Of a stretch of DNA of 6,468 nucleotides, positions 1 through 5,316 are shown one piece after another. The number at the start of each line of letters is the position of its first letter. Position 1 is the first letter of the stretch. The stretch comes from Actinomycetota bacterium. GTDB taxonomy: Bacteria; Actinomycetota; Acidimicrobiia; Acidimicrobiales; Ilumatobacteraceae. The translations under genes and the position numbers were made by a program. The stretch is taken from NCBI GenBank assembly GCA_009927375.1, contig RFNE01000298.1:1-6468 (forward strand), written 5' to 3'. Under the pieces are notes generated by a model. That model was not told the origin of the DNA. It did not search any database and was given only the letters and a program-made list of their open reading frames with translations.

Positions 1-590
1 CGCTCGCCACTCTTGGCCGAATTCGAACCATTCTCAAAGTGCTCGTCAGTCAGGTCGACATCCTGGAGACGATGACGCCGCTCCAGTTCAATTCCTTTCG
101 CGACAGACTCGATCAAGCCAGCGGGTTTCAGTCGGGTCAGTTTCGTGAACTGGAAGCGGTATTCGGCAGACGACACGCTTCGATGCTCGCTCCTTTCGCT
201 CCCGGAACGGCGATGCACCGTCGCATCAACGAGGCACTCAGGAGACCATCTCTCTGGGATTCCACTCTTCGTTACCTCCATGGACGTTCGCACCCAATAC
301 CACCCGATGTCCTTGGTCGCGATACGACACTGCCCTATGCCGCGAAGGAAGACGTCACGGCCGTCGTCGCCGCGGCGTACCGCAACGACCAGGAAGCATC
401 CCTCATCCTCGAGCGATTGCTCGACCTTGACGAAGGTCTCCAGGAGTGGCGCTACCGCCACGTAAAGATGGTTGAGCGAACGATCGGCAGAAAAGAAGGC
501 ACAGGTGGCTCGTCAGGCGCGACCTATCTAGCGTCAACCCTGTTCAATCCGGTCTTTCCAGACTTGTGGAATGCGCGTCAGCTCTTCTGA
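1..590 (+). CDS. kynA: Tryptophan 2,3-dioxygenase, C-terminal part (5' end outside window)
   Basis: Haem enzyme that opens the indole ring of L-tryptophan with O2 to give N-formylkynurenine, the first step of the kynurenine pathway; cytosolic. The reading frame is open from base 3 to the TGA at 588-590, giving about 195 residues. The GTG at 39 is internal, because family-like sequence (GRIRTILKVLVSQVDILETM) continues upstream of it. Recognisable elements in order: VDILETMTPLQF, FQSGQFRELE (substrate-binding Arg), the haem-ligand His in EWRYRHVKM (His codon 459-461), and the glycine/serine loop GTGGSSGATYL near the C-terminus. The family is usually about 260-290 residues, so the N-terminal third with the distal active-site His lies outside the window. 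No frameshift is seen. The end overlaps the convergent permease gene by 13 bp. Identification is from remembered family motifs and is very secure. Confidence 0.95.
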   Translation, partial: LATLGRIRTILKVLVSQVDILETMTPLQFNSFRDRLDQASGFQSGQFRELEAVFGRRHASMLAPFAPGTAMHRRINEALRRPSLWDSTLRYLHGRSHPIPPDVLGRDTTLPYAAKEDVTAVVAAAYRNDQEASLILERLLDLDEGLQEWRYRHVKMVERTIGRKEGTGGSSGATYLASTLFNPVFPDLWNARQLF

Positions 591-1886
591 GCGTGAGCGA
601 CCTTTCGATATTCGACAAATCGGTGCCCCCAATGGACGAGTGCACCTAACGCGATCAGGGCTCCGGCGAGGAGAGTCGCCTGAAACTCAAGTTGACCCGA
701 CACCACGATCACGACGATGAGGCCGAGCACCGGGATCACCGGAACCCAACCAATCGAGCCCCTGATTCGAAACGGGCGGTCAAGGTTGGGCTCAGTCCTG
801 CGCAAGACAATCGTTACGACATTGACAAAGAGAAACGTGACATAGACGAGGACGTCTGTCGCCGCCGCGAGCAACGACAAGTCGTTGAACAAGATCAGAA
901 CGCACGCAACAAACGCGCTCGTGAGCAGAGCATTGAGCGGCACCCTTCGATGACGAACAATTCCGAGACGTCCAGGGAGATCGCCAGCGACCGCAACCCC
1001 ATACAACATCCTCGAAGAAGCTGTGACGACGAGGAGCACCGTCGAACTCGTGCTGACGATTGCCGCGGCCGACATCCAGTGCCCCACACGAGATCCCCAC
1101 ACGTCTGCCATTGCATCCGCGAGAGGTCTCTCGGATGTAGCCAGCGCGTCAACCCCAAGCACGCTCACTGCTGAGACCGCGACAAGGACATACAAGATCG
1201 TGGAAATACCGAGAGCTAGTAATAGGGCCCGTGGAATCGTCCGTGCCGGATCCCTCGTTTCCTCAGACAATGTGATCACCTCGTCGAACCCGATGAATGC
1301 GAAGAATACGAGTGCCGCACCAGACAAGACTCCACCGAGTCGACCCGAGGTCAGGTCCACATCTCCAACGTGGCCCAACCCAGACAATCCAACGATGACC
1401 AGGCTCCCGACTTCAACGGCACCGAGTCCAACGACCACCCACGCCGCGCGCTCCATTCCCAAATACGAGACGACGACCATGACCAGAACCAACGCAATTG
1501 CTCCCAGTCGACGATCGATGACGAGAAACTCGCGCAGATACTGACTGAAGCCGAGAGCAACGGTTGCAGTCGCAACGACCAATGCGACAGCCATGATCCA
1601 GCCAACGGTCCCCGCAATCCATCGCGGAAAGACCTGTCGGGTGAACTCATGTTCAGCGCTGGCACGGGGGAAACATCGACGACAATTCCATGTAGCTGAA
1701 TGCCGTCAGCGCAGACAAGACGGCTGCAATCACGAAAGACAGCCAAACCAGTCCCCCAGCGCGCTCCGTAGCAGCCCCCATCAGCACGAAGATGCCGGCA
1801 CCGATGATCACCGCGACGCCACTCGCGGTGACTTGGAAGAGACCAAGCGACCGATCAAAAGATTCGAAATCGCCCGGATCGTCCAT
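578..1886 (-). CDS. APC-family amino acid permease, interrupted by one +1 frameshift
   Basis: Inner-membrane amino acid transporter of the amino acid-polyamine-organocation superfamily; the substrate cannot be read from sequence. Translation starts at the ATG at 1886, the only start after an upstream in-frame TGA. The N-terminus DRSLGLFQVTASGVAVIIG followed by GAGIFVL is the family TM1 signature. The frame breaks at a run of five G at 1666-1670 (CCCCC on the coding strand). With one base removed, MELSSMFP continues into RASAEHEFTRQVFPRW and the rest of the protein. The reconstructed product is 435 residues with about 12 hydrophobic segments, the SEETRDPARTIPRA loop after the sixth, and DRPFRIRG before the last two. 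This is normal length for the family. Only the C-terminal part could be made from an internal start if the frameshift were real. It converges on kynA, overlapping by 13 bp, so a tryptophan link is possible but unproven. Confidence 0.88.
1666..1670 (-). other. Frameshift site in the permease (one extra base in a G5 run)
   Basis: The N-terminal frame (ATG at 1886) runs to a stop just after this run, and the C-terminal frame is open across it. Deleting one G makes the two frames continuous and gives FPRASAEHEF. The position in a mononucleotide run suggests a read or assembly error. Confidence 0.85.
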
Positions 1887-2002
1887 CGCGAGAAATAACC
1901 CTATTGATCAAACAACGAGGGGGATTCCGTCACTCCGTGGAAAAACGTACCGACTTCCTCGAAAGCAACACGACAAAGTTCGCGGAGAGTCAATGAAAAA
2001 AT
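1887..2002. other. Intergenic region between permease start and tRNA-Cys 3' end
   Basis: These 116 bp hold no convincing ORF. On the - strand a T6 tract (1996-2001) begins one base after the tRNA CCA end and could help end tRNA transcription. A short TTGATCAA palindrome (1904-1911) and an AGGG (12 nt before the permease ATG) lie near the permease start. No clear -35/-10 pair is visible for the permease. Confidence 0.5.
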
Positions 2003-2077
2003 TGGAGGCGACGCCGGGAATCGAACCCGGATACAGGGCTTTGCAGGCCCTTGCCTAAGCCATTCGGCCACGTCGCC
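2003..2077 (-). tRNA. tRNA-Cys (anticodon GCA), CCA encoded
   Basis: On the - strand the gene folds as a standard cloverleaf. The acceptor stem pairs GGCGACG with CGTCGCC. The D arm is GCC/GGC. The anticodon stem AGGGC/GCCCT encloses the loop CTGCAAA, whose anticodon GCA (2042-2044) reads UGC/UGU. The T arm is CCGGG-TTCGATT-CCCGG. The discriminator base is U, a cysteinyl-tRNA synthetase identity element, and the terminal CCA is encoded (2003-2005). Length is 75 nt including CCA and the variable loop is short. It is divergent from the neighbouring PLP enzyme gene. Confidence 0.97.
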
Positions 2078-2124
2078 GTGCGTGAACGCTATCGCCATCG
2101 CCGTCTCACCGTGTGTTTGACGTC

Positions 2125-2143
2125 AATCAAATCGCACCGATTT
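2125..2143. promoter_or_regulatory. Perfect 8-bp inverted repeat, candidate operator
   Basis: TCAAATCG-CAC-CGATTTGA is a perfect 8+8 bp inverted repeat with a 3-bp spacer. It lies 20 bp before the ATG at 2164 and about 47 bp upstream of the tRNA-Cys 5' end. A second palindrome, TTGACGTCAA (2115-2124), abuts it, and TTTGAC occurs twice in direct orientation (2114-2119, 2139-2144). The size and spacing suit a dimeric repressor or LysR-type regulator site. The bound factor is unknown and the function is inferred from position only. Confidence 0.4.
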
Positions 2144-2157
2144 GACCAATCTCCATC

Positions 2158-2163
2158 ATTACG
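2158..2163 (+). promoter_or_regulatory. Candidate -10 box for the PLP enzyme gene
   Basis: TACGAT fits the TAnnnT -10 pattern. It ends 9 bp before the second ATG (2173), which would put transcription initiation at or just before that codon and make a nearly leaderless mRNA. No good -35 is seen at the expected distance. The same 9-bp spacing is seen at rpmE2. If correct, the true start is 2173 rather than 2164. Confidence 0.3.
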
Positions 2164-3322
2164 ATGAAAGAGATGTCGAATCACCAGCCCGAGACGACCG
2201 CGATCACCTCTGGACGTGACGATTCACAATCTCTCGCGCCTCCGATCTGGACGTCGACAACCTGGCAATCCTCCGGTCTCGAAGAGAGCCGACAGCATGC
2301 TCTTGCAACCCACGAAGTCGGCAACTATGCCCGATACTCGAATCCCACGGTTCGCGCATTTGAGCGAGCAGTCGCCGAGCTTGAAGGCGCCGAGGAAGCA
2401 CTCGCCTTCGGATCGGGAATGGGAGCCGTCACGAGCGTGATCCTCGCTCTCTGTTCGAAGGGGGATCACATCGTCGCCCAACGTCAGCTCTACGGCGGAA
2501 CGGTGGCGTTCCTCAATGGACCATGTGCACGTTTTGGAATCGATGTCACGTTCGTCGACGGATCAAGCCAGGCGCATTTGCTGCAGCGGTCATTCCCGGT
2601 CGGACCATGCTCGTGATCGCAGAATCGCCGTCCAATCCACAGATGGGTCTCGTCGACTTCGACGAACTCGCCCAAATCAAGGGTCCGTACACGCTCGTCG
2701 ACTCCACGCTTGCGACACCCCTCGGCCAGCGCCCGCTCGACTTCGGCGTGTCACTCGTGATGCACTCGGCCACCAAGGGAATCGCCGGTCACAACGACGC
2801 GATGCTCGGAGTGGTCGCAGGAGAGAAGGAACTCATCGACGCGATTGGGGATACTCGGTGATGCATGGCGCGACGGCCTCGCCGTTCGACGCGAACAATG
2901 GTCTTCGCGGTATCCGCACGCTCGGAGTCCGTCTTGCCCAGCAGTGCACCTCAGCACAGGCGATCGCCGAGTCTCTGAGCTCGAACAGCAAGATCTCCGC
3001 CGTCAACTACCCGGGGCTTTCGTCTCATCCCCAACACGCACTTGCCAAGCGTCAGATGCGCAGATTCGGTTCGGTGCTGTCGTTCGAGATCGCTTCCGGG
3101 TTCGAGGGAGCGAAGTCGTTCCTTTCGAAGCTGTCACTCATCCGACCTGCAGTCTCTCTCGGTGGACCGGAGACGCTCGCCTGTCATCCCGCCTCGAGCA
3201 CACACGTGTCGATTTCGCAGGCAGACCAACAGACCGCAGGCATCACGCCAGGTCTCATTCGGTTGAGTGTCGGTCTCGAAGACACTCGAGACTTGCTCGC
3301 CGACATCACGTCGGCTCTGTAG
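2164..3322 (+). CDS. Cys/Met-metabolism PLP enzyme (cystathionine gamma-synthase/lyase family), two -1 frameshifts
   Basis: Cytosolic fold-type I PLP enzyme of transsulfuration: cystathionine gamma-synthase, cystathionine gamma-lyase, methionine gamma-lyase or O-acylhomoserine sulfhydrylase. Three open frames join if one base is added near 2560-2567 (DGSS then PGAFAAAVIPG) and one near 2844-2847 (LIDAI then WGYSVMHG). The rebuilt protein is 386 residues, normal for the family. Motifs: NYARYSNPT (cofactor-phosphate region), FGSGMGAVTS, Tyr110 in QLYGGT stacking on PLP, ESPSNP, VDSTLATP (Asp for the pyridine nitrogen), Lys205 in HSATKGIAGH as Schiff-base lysine (codon 2775-2777), and LIRLSVGLED near the C-terminus. 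The Cys that follows YG in methionine gamma-lyases is Gly here, which argues against that activity. Starts at 2164 or 2173 are both possible. The family is certain; the exact reaction is not. Confidence 0.88.
2560..2567 (+). other. Frameshift site 1 in the PLP sulfur enzyme (one base missing)
   Basis: The first frame gives FVDGSS then diverges to a stop at 2614. The frame that carries PGAFAAAVIPGRTMLVIAES opens here. Adding one base makes them continuous, at the FVDG-to-ESPSNP linker where the family length is otherwise normal. Confidence 0.8.
2844..2850 (+). other. Frameshift site 2 in the PLP sulfur enzyme (one base missing)
   Basis: The second frame reads LIDAI then hits TGA at 2859. The third frame reads WGYSVMHGATASPFDA. 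One extra base before the TGGGG stretch restores DAIWGYSVMHG. Confidence 0.8.
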
Positions 3323-3334
3323 CGCCGTCGGCGC
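3322..3334. terminator. Short hairpin between convergent genes, weak terminator candidate
   Basis: GCGCC-GTC-GGCGC is a perfect 5-bp stem with a 3-base loop in the 18-bp gap between the stop of the PLP enzyme and the stop of rpmG. There is no proper T tract on either strand, so intrinsic termination would be weak at best. Confidence 0.3.
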
Positions 3335-3340
3335 GAAGCT

Positions 3341-3511
3341 CTAGCGCTCTTCTTTGAAGATGACGTGCTTGCGTACGACCGGGTCGTACTTCTTCAGCTC
3401 GAGGCGCTCACGCGAGTTGATCTTGTTCTTGCGCGTCACGTACACGTAGCCGGTGTCGGCCGTGCTGCGCAGCTTGATGATCGGGCGCTTGTCTTTGCTC
3501 TTGGCTGCCAT
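3341..3511 (-). CDS. rpmG: 50S ribosomal protein L33 (zinc-free type)
   Basis: Large-subunit ribosomal protein bL33, 56 residues, located near the E site. The product begins MAAKSKDKRPIIKLRSTADT, continues GYVYVTRKNKINSRERLELK and ends KYDPVVRKHVIFKEER. This is the classic L33 pattern of basic N-terminus, YVT(R)KN and the LELKKYDP(V)VRKHV tail. It contains no cysteine, so it is the form without the zinc ribbon. The ATG at 3511 follows a GAGG Shine-Dalgarno-like element in the 8-bp gap after the rpmB stop, so the two are almost certainly co-transcribed, with rpmB first. It converges on the PLP sulfur enzyme, 18 bp apart. Confidence 0.96.
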   Translation of the reverse strand: MAAKSKDKRPIIKLRSTADTGYVYVTRKNKINSRERLELKKYDPVVRKHVIFKEER

Positions 3512-3519
3512 GTCCTACC

Positions 3520-3756
3520 TCAGACCTTTTCTCCACGAGCGCGCATGTCAGCGACGACTCGCTCGATTCCAACCTTGTCGATCGTGCGCAGACCCTTGGA
3601 GCTCACGTTGAGCGAGATCCAGCGCTTCTCCGAAGGGAGCCAGAAACGCTTCTTGTGGGCATTGACCTTCCACCAGCGCTTGGTCTTGATGTTCGAGTGG
3701 GAGACCGTGTGGCCCGTGGAGGGGCGCTTTCCCAGGACGTCACAGCGATTTGGCAT
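3520..3756 (-). CDS. rpmB: 50S ribosomal protein L28
   Basis: Large-subunit ribosomal protein bL28, 78 residues, the usual full length. Sequence features: MPNRCDVLGKRPSTGHTVSH at the N-terminus, KTKRWWKVNAHKKRFWLPSE in the middle, and KGLRTIDKVGIERVV followed by RARGEKV at the C-terminus, all typical of the E. coli-like form. It has a single Cys (residue 5) and lacks the paired CxxC motifs of zinc-binding L28. It is the first gene of an rpmB-rpmG unit. The ATG at 3756 is preceded by no Shine-Dalgarno, but a TAGACT -10 box ends 6 bp upstream, so the mRNA is probably leaderless. It is divergent from rpmE2 across a 46-bp gap. Confidence 0.96.
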   Translation of the reverse strand: MPNRCDVLGKRPSTGHTVSHSNIKTKRWWKVNAHKKRFWLPSEKRWISLNVSSKGLRTIDKVGIERVVADMRARGEKV

Positions 3757-3762
3757 TCGGAC

Positions 3763-3768
3763 AGTCTA
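3763..3768 (-). promoter_or_regulatory. Candidate -10 box of rpmB-rpmG (leaderless)
   Basis: On the - strand TAGACT matches TAnnnT and ends 6 bp before the rpmB ATG, placing the start of transcription at or next to the A of the start codon. The sequence 17 bp upstream (TGTAGC) is a poor -35, which suggests help from an activator or an atypical sigma contact. Confidence 0.45.
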
Positions 3769-3770
3769 GA

Positions 3771-3784
3771 GGGGGAAATCCCCC
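3771..3784. promoter_or_regulatory. G/C-tract palindrome between divergent ribosomal-protein promoters
   Basis: GGGGGA-AA-TCCCCC is an inverted repeat with 6-bp arms. It begins 2 bp from the leftward -10 box and ends 3 bp from the rightward -10 box, so it occupies the spacer of both promoters almost symmetrically. A protein bound here would block or remodel both. It does not resemble the AT-rich Zur boxes known in actinobacteria. The regulator is unknown. Confidence 0.45.
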
Positions 3785-3787
3785 CGC

Positions 3788-3793
3788 TACACT
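3788..3793 (+). promoter_or_regulatory. Candidate -10 box of rpmE2 (leaderless or nearly so)
   Basis: TACACT matches TAnnnT and ends 9 bp before the rpmE2 ATG at 3803. No Shine-Dalgarno lies in that space, which fits a leader of 0-3 nt. The -35 position 17 bp upstream overlaps the -10 of the divergent rpmB promoter. Confidence 0.45.
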
Positions 3794-3802
3794 CTGATCC
3801 CT

Positions 3803-4093
3803 ATGAAGACCGACATCCACCCCGAGTACCGCTTCGTTGTCTTTGAGGACGCCTCGGCCAACTACCGCTTCTTGACCCGCACCACCATGAAGGTGGACGA
3901 GTCCAAGACGACCCAGTGGGATGACGGTCAGACCTACCCCATCGTGCAGCTGGAAATCTCGAACGCCAGCCACCCGTTCTTCACCGGTCAGATGAAGATC
4001 ATCGACTCGGCCGGTCGCGTCGAGCGCTTCAACAAGCGTTACGGCACCCGCAAGAAGGCCGTCGCCAAGAAGGCTCCAGCCCCGAAGAAGTAG
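3803..4093 (+). CDS. rpmE2: 50S ribosomal protein L31 type B
   Basis: Large-subunit ribosomal protein bL31, 96 residues, which joins the large and small subunits at the central protuberance. The start MKTDIHPEYRFVVFEDASAN, the segment VQLEISNASHPFFTGQM and the motif GRVERFNKRYG are diagnostic of type B L31. There are no cysteines, so this is the zinc-independent form. The last 15 or so residues (KKAVAKKAPAPKK) form a Lys/Ala/Pro-rich tail of the kind common in actinobacterial ribosomal proteins. The start is fixed by the family N-terminus. It converges on lldD with only 6 bp between the two stop codons. Confidence 0.97.
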   Translation: MKTDIHPEYRFVVFEDASANYRFLTRTTMKVDESKTTQWDDGQTYPIVQLEISNASHPFFTGQMKIIDSAGRVERFNKRYGTRKKAVAKKAPAPKK

Positions 4094-4128
4094 TCCGCCC
4101 TAGTCGCGGACACGGGTGACGACACCCG
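4093..4128. terminator. Two tandem stem-loops at the rpmE2/lldD convergent junction
   Basis: GTCCGC/GCGGAC (4093-4098 with 4106-4111) and CGGGTG/CACCCG (4113-4118 with 4123-4128) are two perfect 6-bp stems with loops of 7 and 4 bases. The first spans both stop codons and the second lies in the lldD 3' coding end. Neither is followed by a T run. They may act as a bidirectional transcript end or as 3' protection of the rpmE2 mRNA; this is inferred from position. Confidence 0.4.
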
Positions 4129-5311
4129 GTGACAACTTCGTGATCGAGGTCTCCCCGATCAACCCCATCGTTCGCGTCACACCACTCGTGATGTGGTCGA
4201 TCGCCCAGCGGACCCCATCTCTCCGCCTGCCCCGAGGCCGTACAGATAGGGCCGCCCGAACATCACGGCACGAGCGCCGAGGGCACAGGCCTTCACGACA
4301 TCACTTCCCCGACGCACACCACCATCGACGAGCACCTCGATCGAGTCGCCGACCGCATCCACGACTCGCGGCAACAGCGCCACGGGGGCGGGTGCGCCGT
4401 CGTACTGACGACCACCGTGATTCGACAGCGCGATCGCGTCAACGCCGAGCTCGACGGCGAGCTTTGCGTCCTCGACCGACTGAATGCCCTTCAACATCAG
4501 CGGCAGACCAGAGACCTCGCGAATCCAGTCCAGATCCTTCCACGACAACGTCGGATCGAATTGAGAGTTGACGTAGTCCGAGAGCGTGACCGCGGTCGAA
4601 CCATCGACCGACTTCCGTCCGGCAACTGCGGAGAACGTGATCGGCTCGCTGCGCACGAAGTCCCACGTCCACTTCGGGTGAAGGATTCCGTCTACGAACG
4701 TCTCGAGGCCGATCTTCGGCGGCAGGGTGAACCCCCGACGTACGTCGCGTTCGCGGCGACCGAATACTGGGGTGTCGACGTCAGCATGATCGCCTTGTAC
4801 CGTTGTCGCGAGCACGCTCGACCAACTCACGAGACAGTCCCCTGTCCTTCCACACGTAGAGCTGATACCACAGCGGGCCGGTCGCAACCTTTGGCGACTT
4901 CTTCGATGCTGCGGTTCCGAGCGTCGACAGCGTGTACGGAAGGTTCACCGCACCTGCAACACGCGCCACGGCGAGCTCTCCGGCGGGATGAGCGATACGA
5001 GTGAAGCCCGTCGGCGAGAGCGCGATCGGGAATGGGACTGGCTGACCCATGATGGTCGTCGAGGTGTCGATCGACGACACGTCGACCAATACCCGCGGCC
5101 GCAATTCGACCTTGGCAAACGCCGAGGAGTTCTCGATCTTGGTCACTTCGTCTTCGGCCGCGCCGTCGAAGTAGTCGAACACGCCGCCCGGCAAACGACG
5201 CTTCGCGAGGAGTCGGAGATCGTCGACGTTGCCCACCTTGGCGAGACGACGTTTGGTGCCGTTGAACTCGAACTTGCGGAGCCGAACGACGGAACGAATG
5301 GTCTTGAACAT
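4100..5311 (-). CDS. lldD: FMN-dependent L-lactate dehydrogenase / alpha-hydroxy-acid oxidase, three -1 frameshifts
   Basis: TIM-barrel flavoenzyme that oxidises an L-2-hydroxy acid (probably L-lactate) to the 2-oxo acid. Restoring three missing bases (near 4800, 4779 and 4213-4216) gives a continuous 404-residue protein, normal for actinobacterial LldD. Features in order: FDYFDGAAEDE (substrate Tyr), FPIALSPTGFTRI, LWYQLYVWKDR, LTVDTPVFGRRERD, LMLKGI (Lys for FMN N1), catalytic SNHGGRQYDG with His at about residue 299 (codon 4417-4419), VDGGVRRGSD and FGRPYLYG for FMN phosphate, and a restored tail ending VVTRVRD. The ATG at 5311 (MFKTIRSVV) is chosen because it follows the decarboxylase stop by 5 bp, with AGGAG overlapping that region; an upstream in-frame ATG lies inside the decarboxylase. 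MftD-like or hydroxymandelate oxidase-like roles cannot be excluded. Confidence 0.9.
4213..4216 (-). other. Frameshift site 3 in lldD (one base missing in a C4 run)
   Basis: The uncorrected frame leaves the family pattern after GAGGEMG and stops at 4177. Adding one G on the coding strand gives GAGGEMGVRWAIDHITSG and reaches the TAG at 4100-4102. Confidence 0.85.
4778..4801 (-). other. Two closely spaced frameshift sites in lldD (one base missing at each)
   Basis: The coding strand reads GGTACAAGG where GGTTACAAGG gives NGYKAIM, and GACGTCGAC where GACGGTCGAC gives LTVDTP. Both are losses of one base from a doublet, 20 bp apart. Together they restore the conserved YKAIMLTVDTPVFGRR segment exactly. 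Confidence 0.8.
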
Positions 5312-5316
5312 GGCTC

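Noticed and set aside
692..1544. Long + strand open frames opposite the permease
   Set aside because: Composition is extremely rich in Arg, Asp, Thr and Ser with no domain-like pattern; they are antisense shadows of a membrane protein gene.
1660..1675. Programmed ribosomal frameshifting in the permease
   Set aside because: No slippery heptamer with a downstream structure or internal Shine-Dalgarno is apparent, and similar indels occur in three unrelated genes, which points to sequence error.
2516..2845. N-terminal part of the + strand frame that ends at 3322
   Set aside because: Before about 2845 this frame is Arg-rich nonsense; only its later part is the real C-terminus of the PLP enzyme.
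3365..3769. 134-residue + strand open frame across the ribosomal protein genes
   Set aside because: It lies antisense to rpmG and rpmB, which are unmistakable.
3771..3785. Zur box for the zinc-free ribosomal proteins
   Set aside because: Actinobacterial Zur sites are AT-rich with TGAAAA-like half sites; this palindrome is made of G and C tracts.
4116..5004. + strand open frames of 151 and 195 residues
   Set aside because: Highly Arg-rich and antisense to lldD, whose catalytic motifs are clear on the - strand.
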